DNA of 60,706 nucleotides from JBHFEI01 sp041928815 (GCF_041928815.1 NZ_JBHFEI010000019.1:1-60706), one strand, 5' to 3'; shown: positions 48,551 to 58,124, counted from the stretch's first letter. A program made the numbers and translations. Notes: generated from the letters alone by a model not told the origin.

Positions 48551-48582
48551 CTCCGCCCGCCATCCCGCGATGGCAGGCGGAG
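48551..48582. terminator. Hairpin between convergent cheW and aldo/keto reductase genes
   Basis: CTCCGCC..GCCATC (48551-48564) pairs with GATGGC..GGCGGAG (48569-48582) around CCGC. No U tract, so termination is tentative. Confidence 0.45.
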
Positions 48583-48593
48583 CGTTGCCCGGA

Positions 48594-49643
48594 TCAGGCC
48601 TTGGGCGTGAAGGGTTGCGGCCGGCGGCCGGTACCCTGCCGCTCGAGCATCCAGCCCGGATATTCGGGTGCGAGCGCGCTGACCGCATCGAGCTCGGCCA
48701 GTTCTTCCGCCGAAAGCTGGAGCTTCGTCGCGCTGATGTTCTGTTCGAGCTGGTCCATCCGCTTCGCGCCGATGATGACGCTCGTGACGAAGGGTTTTGC
48801 CAGGAGATAGGCGAGCGCCACTTCCGCGACACTGACACCACGGGCATCGGCGATCCTGCGCATCGCCGCGACGATCGTCCACGCCTTGTCCTTGTCGACC
48901 GGCGGGAAATCGAAATTCGCCCGCCGCCCCTCGCCGTTGCCCGGCGCGCCCGGACCGTACTTGCCCGAAAGCAGGCCGCCTGCGAGCGGCGACCAGACCA
49001 TCAGGCCGAGCTTTTCCTCCTGCATCAGTGGCACGATCTCGCGTTCGAGATCACGGCCGGCGATCGAGTAATAGGCCTGCACCGTCTCGAAACGGGCAAA
49101 ACCGCGCCGCTCGGATATGCCGAGCGCCTTGGCGATGCGCCAGGCCGCCCAGTTGGAGAGGCCGATATAGCGCACCAGCCCGCGCGAGACGAGATCGTCG
49201 AGCGCGCGCAGCGTCTCCTCGATCGGCGTCACCGTGTCGGTGCCGTGGATCTGGTAGAGGTCGATATGATCGGTCTGCAGCCGTTCGAGGCTTTCCTCGA
49301 CCGATTGCATGATATGGCCGCGCGAGGCGCCGCGATCATTGGGCTTGTCACCCATCTGGCCGAGGAATTTCGTCGCGATGACGACATCCTTGCGGGCGAC
49401 GCCGAGGTTTTTCAGCGACTGGCCGAGGATGCGTTCCGACTGGCCGAAGGAATAGACATTGGCGGTGTCGATGAAGTTGATGCCGGCGTCGAGCGAGCGC
49501 CTGACGATGGCGTCGGCCGACGCCTGGTCGACATCGGCGATCTGGCCCCAGAGGCTGGCGCTGTTGGCCTCGCCGAAGGTCATGGTGCCGAGGCAGAGTT
49601 CCGAGACGAAGAGGCCGGTATGGCCCAGTTGATGGTAGCGCAT
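48594..49643 (-). CDS. Aldo/keto reductase
   Basis: 349 aa NADPH-dependent AKR. Catalytic residues: Asp and Tyr in FIDTANVYSFGQSERILGQ, Lys in VIATKFLGQMG, His in DLYQIHGTD. NADP loop near VIIGAKRMDQLEQNI. A DTANVYSFG start and the YIGLSNWAAW segment are typical of the YhdN/YajO group. Substrate unknown. No operon partner; the 217 bases upstream to the fdsD stop hold no other gene. Confidence 0.93.
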   Translation of the reverse strand: MRYHQLGHTGLFVSELCLGTMTFGEANSASLWGQIADVDQASADAIVRRSLDAGINFIDTANVYSFGQSERILGQSLKNLGVARKDVVIATKFLGQMGDKPNDRGASRGHIMQSVEESLERLQTDHIDLYQIHGTDTVTPIEETLRALDDLVSRGLVRYIGLSNWAAWRIAKALGISERRGFARFETVQAYYSIAGRDLEREIVPLMQEEKLGLMVWSPLAGGLLSGKYGPGAPGNGEGRRANFDFPPVDKDKAWTIVAAMRRIADARGVSVAEVALAYLLAKPFVTSVIIGAKRMDQLEQNISATKLQLSAEELAELDAVSALAPEYPGWMLERQGTGRRPQPFTPKA

Positions 49644-49860
49644 GGAAATCCCTTTCGATGAAAGGAGGAACGGATGATGTCAGGGGAGCCGTCGGGAAGG
49701 CGCGAACGCGCGAAAGACCGGAAGGGAAGGACGAAATCCGGTGAGGGCCCTCAGAGTATGTAGGTGGAAAACCGACCCGTTCAACCGCCCGGAAGGCGGC
49801 CGATCCAGATTCGATGAAAAAACCTGTCGAGATCCGTGAGACCCGCCTGTGGCCCACGCG

Positions 49861-50124
49861 TCAAGCGCTGGTCGCGGGAGCGGGCTCCACCGGCGCGGGG
49901 CGCCTGATCAGCCGGGCGGCATCGATTACCAGCGGATCGAGCCCTGTCCCCCCGGCATCGACGATGGCGAAGAAGGCGCGGCGCATGCGGGCTTCCCAGA
50001 ACTTGTTGATATGGGTCGCGACACCGGTCGCCCGCTCCGCTTCCGGCTGCGAGGCGAAGAAGGTGGCGATCTGGTTCGCCATGTAGACGAGCTTTTCGTC
50101 CGTGGTCCTGCTCTCATGCGACAT
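49861..50124 (-). CDS. fdsD: NAD-dependent formate dehydrogenase delta subunit FdsD
   Basis: 87 aa. TTDEKLVYMANQIATFFASQ and the NKFWEARMRRAF stretch are typical of FdsD, a small subunit of the soluble formate dehydrogenase with no cofactor of its own. The frame overlaps the fdhD end by 11 bases. Last gene of the operon. Confidence 0.9.
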   Translation of the reverse strand: MSHESRTTDEKLVYMANQIATFFASQPEAERATGVATHINKFWEARMRRAFFAIVDAGGTGLDPLVIDAARLIRRPAPVEPAPATSA

Positions 50125-50941
50125 GGGTCGCCTCTTTGGGCTCGATGCGACGGGGATGGGTGAAGACGTCGAATTCGTCGCCGCGCACCAGCGCGACGAG
50201 GGTCATCCCGGCGTCCTGCGCCGTGCGGATGGCGAGCGCCGTCGGCGCGGAAATGGCAATGATGAACGGACTGCCGATGATGGCGGTCTTCTGCACCATC
50301 TCCACCGACACCCGGCTGGTGACGACGACGGCGCCGTCGCGGCCGGAAAAGCCGGCGCGGGCGGCCGCACCCACGAGCTTGTCGAGCGCATTGTGACGCC
50401 CGACATCCTCGCGCACCGCGACCAGCCCCCGGGCCGGCACATAGAAGCCGGCGCCGTGCACGGCGCGCGTCTCGGCATGCAGCGGCTGGGCGCCGTTCAA
50501 CAGCGCCACCGCCTCGACGATCTCGTCCTCGCTCAAGCGAAGGGCGGATGCGGACACGTCCGGCGTCGCCCGCACCGCCTGCTCGATCGACTCGATGCCG
50601 CAGAGACCGCAGCCGACCGGACCGGCCAGATGCCGGCGCCGGGCCCGCAGCCGATCCTCCCTCTCGGTGTTGAGCGTGATCTGCACATCGATGCCCTTGT
50701 CCTCGACGAGGATCTCGATCGTCTCGATCTCCGCCGTACCGGCGACGATCCCCTCCGTCAGGCTGAAGCCGGTGGCGAAATCCTCAAGATCGGCGGGTGT
50801 CGCCATCATCACCGCATGGGTCGAGCCGCCATAGGAAAACGCCACCGGCGTTTCCTCCGGCACGGTCCGTTCGGCGCTGCGCATCCGACCCTTGCGGCGG
50901 ATCGTTTGCGGCACCGGCCGCGATGGCCGGAAATCGCTCAC
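50114..50941 (-). CDS. fdhD: Formate dehydrogenase accessory sulfurtransferase FdhD
   Basis: 275 aa. Supplies sulfur to the molybdenum cofactor of formate dehydrogenase. Motifs: EETPVAFSYGGSTHAVMMATPADLEDFATGFSL, CGLCGIESIE with the conserved cysteines, and DVGRHNALDKLVG. Starts at GTG 50941, overlapping the fdsA stop (GTGA). Confidence 0.95.
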   Translation of the reverse strand: MSDFRPSRPVPQTIRRKGRMRSAERTVPEETPVAFSYGGSTHAVMMATPADLEDFATGFSLTEGIVAGTAEIETIEILVEDKGIDVQITLNTEREDRLRARRRHLAGPVGCGLCGIESIEQAVRATPDVSASALRLSEDEIVEAVALLNGAQPLHAETRAVHGAGFYVPARGLVAVREDVGRHNALDKLVGAAARAGFSGRDGAVVVTSRVSVEMVQKTAIIGSPFIIAISAPTALAIRTAQDAGMTLVALVRGDEFDVFTHPRRIEPKEATHVA

Positions 50942-53823
50942 TCCGCCGCTTCCAGCTTGCCGGCGATGCGGCGGGACTGGCGCGCCTGCTCGTCATACTC
51001 GACCTGCCAGTCGGAGGGGCCGTTCGAGGGCGAGATCTGCACCGCTGTCACCTTGTATTCCGGGCAGTTGGTCGCCCAGTCGGAGAAGTCGGTGGTGATG
51101 ACGTTCGCCTGCGTCGTCGGATGGTGGAAGGTGGTGTAGACCACGCCCGGCGACACCCGGTCGGTGATCAGCGCGCGCAGCGTCGTCTCGCCGGAGCGGC
51201 TGGAAAGACGCACCCAGTCGCGGTCGCGGATGCCGCGCAGTTCCGCATCGTGGCGATGGATCTCCAGCCGGTCCTCCTCGTGCCAGACGACATTGTCGGT
51301 GCGCCGCGTCTGAGCGCCGACATTATACTGGCTTAAGGTTCGGCCGGTGGTCAGCAGCAGGGGAAAGCGCGGCCCGGTCTTCTCGTCGGTCGCGACATAT
51401 TCGGTGCGGATGAACTTGCCCCTGCCGCGCACGAAGCCGTTCACATGCATGATCGGCGAGCCGGCCGGGTTCTTCTCGTTGCAGGGCCACTGCACCGAGC
51501 CCATCTTTTCCAGATAGTCGTAGGAGACCAGCGCGAAGCTCGGCGTCGTCGCGGCGATCTCGTCCATGATCTCGGACGGATGGCTGTAATTCCAGCCAAG
51601 CCCCATCTGCTGGGCAAGCTTCTGCGTCACCTCCCAGTCGGCATAGCCGTTCTTCGGCGTCATCACCCTGCGCACGCGGTTGATGCGGCGCTCGGCATTG
51701 GTGAAGGTGCCGTCCTTTTCGAGGAAGGTCGAGCCCGGCAGGAAGACATGGGCGTAGTTGGCGGTCTCGTTCAGGAACAGGTCCTGCACGACGACGCATT
51801 CCATCGCGGCGAGGCCGGCGGCGACATGCTTGGTATCCGGATCCGACTGGAGGATGTCTTCCCCTTGAATGTAGATGCCCTTGAACGAGCCGTCGACGGC
51901 GGCGTCCAGCATGTTCGGGATGCGCAGGCCCGGCTCGTCGGAAAGCGCGACCCCCCACATCTTCTCGAAGACCGCGCGGGTCGCGTCGTCGGCTACGTGG
52001 CGATAGCCGGGGAGTTCGTGCGGGAAGGAGCCCATGTCGCAGGACCCTTGGACGTTGTTCTGGCCGCGAAGCGGGTTCACGCCGACGCCGGGGCGGCCGA
52101 TATTGCCGGTCGCCATGGCAAGGTTGGCGATGGCGATCACCGTGGTCGAGCCCTGGCTGTGCTCGGTGACGCCGAGGCCGTAATAGATCGCGCCGTTGCC
52201 GCCGGTCGCGAACAGCCGCGCGGCCCCGCGCAGGTCTTGCGCCGGAACGCCGGTCAGGCTCTCGGTCGCCTCCGGGCTGTGGCGCTCCTCGGAAACGAAG
52301 GCGGCCCAGTCCTCGAATTCCGACCAGTCGCAGCGCGCGCGGATGAACGCCTCGTCGAACAGCCCCTCCGTGACGATGACATGGGCGAGCGCGGTGACGA
52401 CGGCGACATTGGTGCCGGGCCTGAGCGGCAGATGATGCGCCGCCTTGATATGCGGCGAGGAGACGAGATCGGTGCGGCGCGGATCGATGACGATCAGCTT
52501 GGCCCCCTGCCGCAGCCGTTTCTTCAGCCGCGAGGCGAAAACCGGGTGGCCGTCGGTCGGATTGGCGCCGATGACGATGACGACGTCGGTGTGCTCGACC
52601 GAATCGAAATCCTGCGTGCCGGCCGAGGTGCCGAAGGTCTGGCCGAGGCCGTAACCCGTGGGAGAGTGGCAGACGCGGGCACAGGTATCGACATTGTTAT
52701 TGCGGAAGCCGGCGCGGATCAGCTTCTGCACCAGGTAGGTTTCCTCGTTGGTGCAGCGCGACGAGGTGATGCCGCCGATCGATTCGCGGCCATACTGGTA
52801 CTGGATACGGCGGAATTCCGCCGCCGTATGCGCTAAGGCCTCCTCCCAGCTCACCTCCCGCCAGGGATCCGAGATCTTCTCCCGGATCATCGGGTTGAGG
52901 ATACGCTCCCGGTGCGTCGAATAGCCGTAGGCGAAGCGGCCCTTGACGCAGGAATGGCCGCGATTGGCCTTGCCGTCCTTCCACGGCACCATGCGCACCA
53001 GTTCCTCGCCGCGCATCTCCGCCTTGAACGAGCAGCCCACACCGCAATAGGCGCAGGTGGTGACGACGGAATGCTCCGGCTGGCCGATGGCGATGACGGA
53101 TTTTTCCGTCAGCGTCGCCGTCGGACAGGCCTGCACGCAGGCGCCGCAGGAGACGCATTCGGAGGAGAGAAACTGCTCGTGCATGCCGGGCGAGACACGG
53201 CTGTCGAAGCCCCGCCCCTCGATCGTCAGCGCGAAGGTGCCCTGCACTTCCTCGCAGGCGCGCACGCAGCGCGAGCAGACGATGCATTTCGACGGATCAT
53301 AGGTGAAGTACGGGTTCGATTCGTCCTTCGGCATCCACTTCGCATTGATGCCGTCGGCATCGCGCGGCTTGACGTGGTTCTCGCCGTCATAGCCGTAGCG
53401 CACGTCGCGCAGGCCGACCGCGCCGGCCATGTCCTGCAGCTCGCAGTCGCCATTGGCAGCGCAGGTGAGGCAGTCGAGCGGATGGTCGGAGATGTAGAGT
53501 TCCATCACTCCCTTGCGGATCTGCTTCAGCCGTTCCGTCTGGGTGTGGACCTTGATGCCCGGAGCGACCGGCGTGGTGCAGGAGGCCGGCGTGCCGTTCC
53601 GCCCCTCGACCTCGACCAGACAGAGGCGGCAGGAGCCGAAGGCATCGACCATGTCGGTGGCGCAGAGTTTTGGCACCTGAATGCCCGCCTCCATCGAGGC
53701 GCGCATGATCGAGGTTCCCTCGGGCACGGTGATCTCCCGACCGTCGATGGTCAGCGTCACCTGCCTGTCGGAGCGGGACGCGGGCGTGCCGTAGTCGATT
53801 TCATGAACGAGGGACATGAACAC
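50938..53823 (-). CDS. fdsA: NAD-dependent formate dehydrogenase alpha subunit FdsA
   Basis: 961 aa. Oxidises formate to CO2 at a bis-MGD molybdenum site. N terminus: [2Fe-2S] domain (LCATDMVDAFGSCRLCLVEVEG), then HPLDCLTCAANGDCELQ, two 4Fe-4S motifs (CIVCSRCVRAC and CVSCGACVQAC), the Fe-S motif CAYCGVGCSFK at the start of the catalytic part, the active-site Cys in VDTCARVCHSPTG, and the C-terminal MGD-binding domain. Electrons go through FdsG/FdsB to NAD. The ATG at 53823 is preceded by AGGAGGTG. Confidence 0.97.
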   Translation of the reverse strand: MFMSLVHEIDYGTPASRSDRQVTLTIDGREITVPEGTSIMRASMEAGIQVPKLCATDMVDAFGSCRLCLVEVEGRNGTPASCTTPVAPGIKVHTQTERLKQIRKGVMELYISDHPLDCLTCAANGDCELQDMAGAVGLRDVRYGYDGENHVKPRDADGINAKWMPKDESNPYFTYDPSKCIVCSRCVRACEEVQGTFALTIEGRGFDSRVSPGMHEQFLSSECVSCGACVQACPTATLTEKSVIAIGQPEHSVVTTCAYCGVGCSFKAEMRGEELVRMVPWKDGKANRGHSCVKGRFAYGYSTHRERILNPMIREKISDPWREVSWEEALAHTAAEFRRIQYQYGRESIGGITSSRCTNEETYLVQKLIRAGFRNNNVDTCARVCHSPTGYGLGQTFGTSAGTQDFDSVEHTDVVIVIGANPTDGHPVFASRLKKRLRQGAKLIVIDPRRTDLVSSPHIKAAHHLPLRPGTNVAVVTALAHVIVTEGLFDEAFIRARCDWSEFEDWAAFVSEERHSPEATESLTGVPAQDLRGAARLFATGGNGAIYYGLGVTEHSQGSTTVIAIANLAMATGNIGRPGVGVNPLRGQNNVQGSCDMGSFPHELPGYRHVADDATRAVFEKMWGVALSDEPGLRIPNMLDAAVDGSFKGIYIQGEDILQSDPDTKHVAAGLAAMECVVVQDLFLNETANYAHVFLPGSTFLEKDGTFTNAERRINRVRRVMTPKNGYADWEVTQKLAQQMGLGWNYSHPSEIMDEIAATTPSFALVSYDYLEKMGSVQWPCNEKNPAGSPIMHVNGFVRGRGKFIRTEYVATDEKTGPRFPLLLTTGRTLSQYNVGAQTRRTDNVVWHEEDRLEIHRHDAELRGIRDRDWVRLSSRSGETTLRALITDRVSPGVVYTTFHHPTTQANVITTDFSDWATNCPEYKVTAVQISPSNGPSDWQVEYDEQARQSRRIAGKLEAAE

Positions 53824-53874
53824 CTCCTGTCAGACATTCCTTCGGCCGGTTTATGCATCCGGCGCGCGGAAATC

Positions 53875-54096
53875 CTATTTCTTATCTTCCGCGAATGTGG
53901 CGGCAACGAGCGCATTGGCATGACCATGGCCGAGGCCGTGGGTCTCCTTCAGAAACGCCACCACCTCCATGTGCGTCCGCCCCGCCTGGCTGCGGACGAT
54001 GTCTTTCCAATGGGAAATCGGCCGGCCATAGGCCTTCTCGATCGCCGGAAAATAGGAGGCGGGGCCTTTGACCTTGACCTTGTCCGTGACGCTCAT
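53875..54096 (-). CDS. DUF4287 family protein inside the fds operon
   Basis: 73 aa. MSVTDKVKVKGPASYFPAIE, KAYGRPISHWKDIVR and MEVVAFLKETHGLGHGHANAL are the DUF4287 pattern. Its ATG overlaps the fdsB stop (ATGA) and fdsA follows after 51 bases, so it is part of the operon between fdsB and fdsA. DUF4287 genes usually stand alone; the function is unknown. Here it may help assemble or regulate the formate dehydrogenase, which is inference. Confidence 0.82.
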   Translation of the reverse strand: MSVTDKVKVKGPASYFPAIEKAYGRPISHWKDIVRSQAGRTHMEVVAFLKETHGLGHGHANALVAATFAEDKK

Positions 54097-55649
54097 TCCG
54101 CAGCCTCCGCCATCGGCGCCGGGCGAAAATCCTCGGGGAAATGCGTGATCGCGCTCATCACCGGATAGGGCGTGAAGCCGCCGAGCGCGCAGAGCGAGCC
54201 GAACTTCATCGTGTTGCAGAGGTCGGTCAGAAGCGCGAGGTTCTTCTCCGGCTCGATGCCCTTCGCGATTTTGTCGGCCGTCTCGACGCCGCGGGTCGAA
54301 CCGATGCGGCAGGGCGTGCACTTGCCGCAGCTTTCGACGGCGCAGAATTCCATGGCGAAGCGCGCCTGCTTCAGCATGTCGGCCGTGTCGTCAAAGACGG
54401 TGATGCCGGCATGGCCGATCAGCCCGTCCTTCGCGGCGAAAGCCTCGTAGTCGAAGGGCGTATCGAACAGCGCCGGCGGGAAATAGGCGCCGAGCGGTCC
54501 GCCGACCTGCACGGCCTTGACCGGCCGTCCGCTCGCCGTGCCGCCGCCGATCGCCTCGACGATCTCGCCGAGCGTCAGGCCGAACGCAGCCTCGTAGAGA
54601 CCGCCATGCTTCACATTTCCGGCAATCTGGATCGGGATCGTGCCGCGCGACCGGCCCATGCCGAAGTCGCGGTAGAAGGCCGCACCCCGGTCGAGGATGA
54701 CGGGAACGGAGGCGAGCGAGATGACGTTGTTGACCACGGTCGGCCGGCCGAGGAACCCCTGCAATGCGGGAAGCGGCGGCTTGGCGCGCACGATCCCCCG
54801 CTTGCCCTCCAGCGAATTCAGCAGCGCCGTCTCCTCGCCGCAGACATAGGCGCCGGCGCCGACGCGGATCTCCATGTCGAAGCTCCTGCCCGAACCGAGC
54901 ACGGAGGACCCGAGAATGCCGGCGCGCCGCGCCACCTCGACCGCTTTGCGCATCGTCTCGATCGCATGCGGATATTCCGAGCGGGTATAGACATAGCCCC
55001 TGGTCGCCCCGGTCGCGATTCCTGCGATCGCCATCCCCTCGATCAGCACGAAGGGATCGCCCTCCATGATCATCCGGTCGGCAAATGTGCCGCTGTCGCC
55101 CTCGTCGGCATTGCAGACGATGTATTTCTGCGGACCCGGTGCTTCGAGAACGGTTTTCCATTTGATGCCGGTCGGAAAGCCCGCGCCGCCACGACCGCGC
55201 AGACCCGATTCGGTAACCGCCGCGACGATTTCCGCCGGCGTCATCTCAACCGCCCGTTCGAGCCCCTTCAGGCCCTGGTAATGCCGGTAGTCGTCGAGCG
55301 ACAGCGGATCGGTGACGCCGCAGCGCGCGAAGGTGAGCCGCGTCTGGCCGGCGAGGAACGGGATCTCCTTCGTGCGGCCCTGGCACAGCGGATGCGCGCC
55401 GCCGTCGAGAAAGCCGGCCTCGAAGAGCGAGGCGACATCGCCGGGCCGCACCGGGCCATAGGCGATGCGCCCCTTTTGCGTGCGCACCTCGACCAGCGGC
55501 TCCAGCCAGTGCAGCCCGCGCGACCCGTTGCGCACGATCCGGGCATCGAGGCCGCGCGCGGCGATCTCCTCGCGGATGCGGGCGGCGACGCGATCGGCGC
55601 CGAGCGCCAGCGCGGCGGCATCGAGGGGAACGAAGATCGTCACCGTCAT
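54093..55649 (-). CDS. fdsB: NAD-dependent formate dehydrogenase beta subunit FdsB
   Basis: 518 aa NuoF-like flavoprotein from the ATG at 55649; the longer frame is a shadow. Short thioredoxin-like N domain, NADH site GLRGRGGAGFPTGIKW, FMN site NADEGDSGTFADRMIMEGDP and a 4Fe-4S motif ESCGKCTPCRIGSTRG. Passes electrons from FdsA to NAD. The start overlaps fdsG (ATGA) and the stop overlaps the DUF4287 gene. Confidence 0.95.
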   Translation of the reverse strand: MTVTIFVPLDAAALALGADRVAARIREEIAARGLDARIVRNGSRGLHWLEPLVEVRTQKGRIAYGPVRPGDVASLFEAGFLDGGAHPLCQGRTKEIPFLAGQTRLTFARCGVTDPLSLDDYRHYQGLKGLERAVEMTPAEIVAAVTESGLRGRGGAGFPTGIKWKTVLEAPGPQKYIVCNADEGDSGTFADRMIMEGDPFVLIEGMAIAGIATGATRGYVYTRSEYPHAIETMRKAVEVARRAGILGSSVLGSGRSFDMEIRVGAGAYVCGEETALLNSLEGKRGIVRAKPPLPALQGFLGRPTVVNNVISLASVPVILDRGAAFYRDFGMGRSRGTIPIQIAGNVKHGGLYEAAFGLTLGEIVEAIGGGTASGRPVKAVQVGGPLGAYFPPALFDTPFDYEAFAAKDGLIGHAGITVFDDTADMLKQARFAMEFCAVESCGKCTPCRIGSTRGVETADKIAKGIEPEKNLALLTDLCNTMKFGSLCALGGFTPYPVMSAITHFPEDFRPAPMAEAAE

Positions 55650-56125
55650 GCCCGTGCCTCCGCGACGAGGTCGGCGGCGGCGTCGGGGTCGAGGCGGCCA
55701 TGCACCGCGCCGTCCAGCATGGCGGCGGGTGCGGTGGAACAGAGCCCGAGACAATAGACCGGTTCGAGCGTCACCGCCCCGTCCGGCGTCGTCTGGTGGA
55801 AATCGATGCCGAGCAGCGCCTTGACCCGTTCCGCGAGCCGCTCGCCGCCCATCGACTGGCAGGCCTCGGCGCGACAGAGCTTCAGCACGCGCCGTCCGGC
55901 AGGGTGGTCGCGGAAATCATGGTAGAAGCTGACCACGCCGTGCACTTCGGCCCGCGACAGGTTCAGTTCCCGCGCGATCAGCGGCAGGCTTTCAGGCGGC
56001 ACATGGCCGAACGCGTCCTGGATCTCGTGCAGGATCGGCAGAAGCGGCCCTTCGAGCCCCTTCAGCGCCTGCACGATCGACAGGGTGCGGGCCTCCGTTT
56101 CCGGGATGATCCCATGGACCGTCAC
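55646..56125 (-). CDS. fdsG: NAD-dependent formate dehydrogenase gamma subunit FdsG
   Basis: 159 aa NuoE-like [2Fe-2S] protein. Cluster ligands in CRAEAC (about 88-93) and CLGLC (about 126-130), in the NuoE pattern. First gene of the fds operon; a LysR box sits 140 bases upstream. GGGAGGTAACGG precedes the ATG. Confidence 0.94.
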   Translation of the reverse strand: MTVHGIIPETEARTLSIVQALKGLEGPLLPILHEIQDAFGHVPPESLPLIARELNLSRAEVHGVVSFYHDFRDHPAGRRVLKLCRAEACQSMGGERLAERVKALLGIDFHQTTPDGAVTLEPVYCLGLCSTAPAAMLDGAVHGRLDPDAAADLVAEARA

Positions 56126-56264
56126 GCCGTTACCTCCCCCTTGCCAACTCGTTCACGAGAGCGCCGCCGTCAGAACGCCGCCGTCTGGACCCGATCGCCT
56201 CCCGACGCCGCCCTTTTCTGTCGCAAGCCGCCGCCCGGGGGTCAATATCGCTGTTCCGTCAAAC

Positions 56265-56281
56265 GATAGAGGATTTCTATC
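56265..56281. promoter_or_regulatory. LysR-type palindrome upstream of fdsG
   Basis: GATAGA-N5-TCTATC, 17 bp, fits the ATAG-N7-CTAT form seen for LysR regulators such as OxyR and CbbR. It overlaps the stop codon of the lysR gene and lies upstream of the fds genes, a typical activation position. A TTGACG on the minus strand follows it. Confidence 0.5.
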
Positions 56282-57173
56282 AGGATGACCTCTCTTCCGA
56301 CAGCCGCCGCGCCTCGTGCAGCAGCGCGGAGACCAATGGCGTAAACGGCTCGCGATGGGTCGCAACCAGGCCGATCCGATGGGTCGCTTCAGGCTCGACC
56401 AGCGGGATCGAGCGGATTTCGGCGCCGAAACCGAAGGATTCCGCCATGTTCTGCGGCATGATGCTGGCGCAGCGCCCGGTGCGGATGTGGGAAAACAGCA
56501 CGATCATCGAATTGGATTCGAGCGTCGGACGAACGGTGACGCCGGCCTCGCCGAAATGCTGGTTGATGATGCGGCGGTTCTGCATGTCGGCGGTCAATAG
56601 ACAAAGCCGAACGTCGCCCGCCTCGCGCCAGGTGATGCTGTCGCGCGACGACAGCGGCCCGCCCGCCGCCGTCACCAGATGATAGCGCTCCTCGCGCAGC
56701 GGCACGGCCGTGACGCGACCGAGCGGCTCGTTCTCGAGATAGGTGAGCCCGGCATCGATCTCCAGGTTTTCGAGCAGGCTGAGGATTTTCAGCGAGGTGG
56801 TCGAGAGGACGGAGAACGTCACCTCGGGATGCTTCTCCTGGAAGGGCACGGTGACCTGATGCACCATCGACAGCGCGGTCGGGATGGCGGCGAGCCGGAT
56901 GTGGCCGGAAAGGCCGCGCCGCGCCGCGCGCATCTCCTCGCGCATCGCCCGCGCATCGCCGACGATGCGGCGCGCCCATTCGAGCACGCGCTGCCCCTCC
57001 GGCGTCAGCCCCTGGAAGCGCGACCCGCGCTCGACCAGCATGACGCCGAGCTCGCCCTCGAGCTGGCGGATCGCGGCCGAAAGCGTCGGCTGGGTGATGC
57101 CGCACGCCTCGGCCGCGCGGCCGAAATGCCGCTCGCGCGCCAGCGTGATGAAAAAGTCGAGCTTATCGATCAT
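56280..57173 (-). CDS. LysR-family regulator, probable fds operon regulator
   Basis: 297 aa. N-terminal winged helix (IDKLDFFITLARERHFGRAAEACGITQPTLSAAIRQLEGELG region, with ARERHFGRAAE and TQPTLSAAI as key parts), then a substrate-binding domain. Lies directly upstream of fdsG on the same strand. LysR regulators (FdsR) control formate dehydrogenase operons in other Proteobacteria; formate as inducer is inference. Starts at ATG 57173. Confidence 0.9.
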   Translation of the reverse strand: MIDKLDFFITLARERHFGRAAEACGITQPTLSAAIRQLEGELGVMLVERGSRFQGLTPEGQRVLEWARRIVGDARAMREEMRAARRGLSGHIRLAAIPTALSMVHQVTVPFQEKHPEVTFSVLSTTSLKILSLLENLEIDAGLTYLENEPLGRVTAVPLREERYHLVTAAGGPLSSRDSITWREAGDVRLCLLTADMQNRRIINQHFGEAGVTVRPTLESNSMIVLFSHIRTGRCASIMPQNMAESFGFGAEIRSIPLVEPEATHRIGLVATHREPFTPLVSALLHEARRLSEERSS

Positions 57174-57207
57174 GCCGCCGGCCCTCCCCCGCGCCGCGCG
57201 GCGGGGA

Positions 57208-57978
57208 TCAGCAGATCAGCTGGCCGCCGTTGACCTCGAGCACCTGCCCGGTGACATAGCCGGAAAGGCCCTTCGACGCGAGGAAGAGATAGGCGGGCGC
57301 GCAATCCTCCGGCGTGCCGAGCCGCTGCAGCGGGATCGTCTTTCGGGTCGCCTCCAGCTTTTCCGGCGAGGAGTAGCGGGCATGGAAATCCGTGGTGATC
57401 GTGCCGGGCGAGACGCAGTTGACGCGGATGCCGTCCGGCGCGAGCTCGCGGGCCAGCGCCTTCGAATAGGTGGAGACGAAGGCCTTGGTCGCCGAATAGA
57501 TCGCCGAGCCGGGACTGCCGCCGGTCAGCGCCGAGATCGACACCGTGTTGACGATCGCGCCCTGCGCCGAGCGGCGCAGCAGCGGCAGCAGCGCCCGCGT
57601 CAGCTCCATCACGGAGGTCTGGTTGAGCTGCACCACCGTTCCGTACTGATCGTCCGTCAGCTCCGCCGCCGGGAAGCGGCCGACCATCGTGCCGGCATTG
57701 TTGACGAGCACGTCGAGCGTCTGGAGATGCTGGCCGACCGTCTCGGCGAAGGAGAGAACACCCTCTTGCGTCGAAAAATCGGCATAGGCGAGGATCGCGC
57801 GCCCCTCCGCCACCGCCTCGGCGAGGAAGGAGGGGAGTTCGCCCGATGCCTTGCGGCCGCCATGGACGACGACCGTCGCGCCGGCGGCGAGGAACTGGCG
57901 GGCGACCTCGAGCCCGATGCCGCGCCCCGCACCGGTGACCGCGACGTTAACCCCTTTGAACAATGACGCATCGAACAT
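57208..57978 (-). CDS. SDR-family oxidoreductase
   Basis: 256 aa from the ATG at 57978 (GGGAGAATCGCC upstream). NAD(P) loop TGAGRGIG, NNAG (VLVNNAGTM), catalytic Ser in VNTVSISALTG, Tyr/Lys in AIYSATKAF and the C-terminal YVTGQVLEVNGGQLI. Probably acts on a polyol or hydroxy acid. It is divergent from glpR (159-base gap) and 35 bases from the lysR start; no clear link to either operon. Confidence 0.92.
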   Translation of the reverse strand: MFDASLFKGVNVAVTGAGRGIGLEVARQFLAAGATVVVHGGRKASGELPSFLAEAVAEGRAILAYADFSTQEGVLSFAETVGQHLQTLDVLVNNAGTMVGRFPAAELTDDQYGTVVQLNQTSVMELTRALLPLLRRSAQGAIVNTVSISALTGGSPGSAIYSATKAFVSTYSKALARELAPDGIRVNCVSPGTITTDFHARYSSPEKLEATRKTIPLQRLGTPEDCAPAYLFLASKGLSGYVTGQVLEVNGGQLIC

Positions 57979-58087
57979 GGCGATTCTCCCAGAAGACGGC
58001 CGCCAAGCTGGCAAATCGGGGCCTGCTTGGCAACCGGCGCCGCACCGGTTCGCCCCGTGTCGAAGACGAAAGGATTGACTTTCTCGC

Positions 58088-58124
58088 ATTTTCGCTTTTG
58101 CCTGCGGCGAAAAGAAACGAAAAT
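58088..58124 (+). promoter_or_regulatory. Candidate glpR control region with CGAAA/TTTCG repeats
   Basis: ATTTTCG (58088-58094), CGAAAAG (58108) and CGAAAAT (58118-58124) form an inverted array just before glpR. The same TTCG core recurs upstream of glpD, so GlpR probably binds here. Confidence 0.5.
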
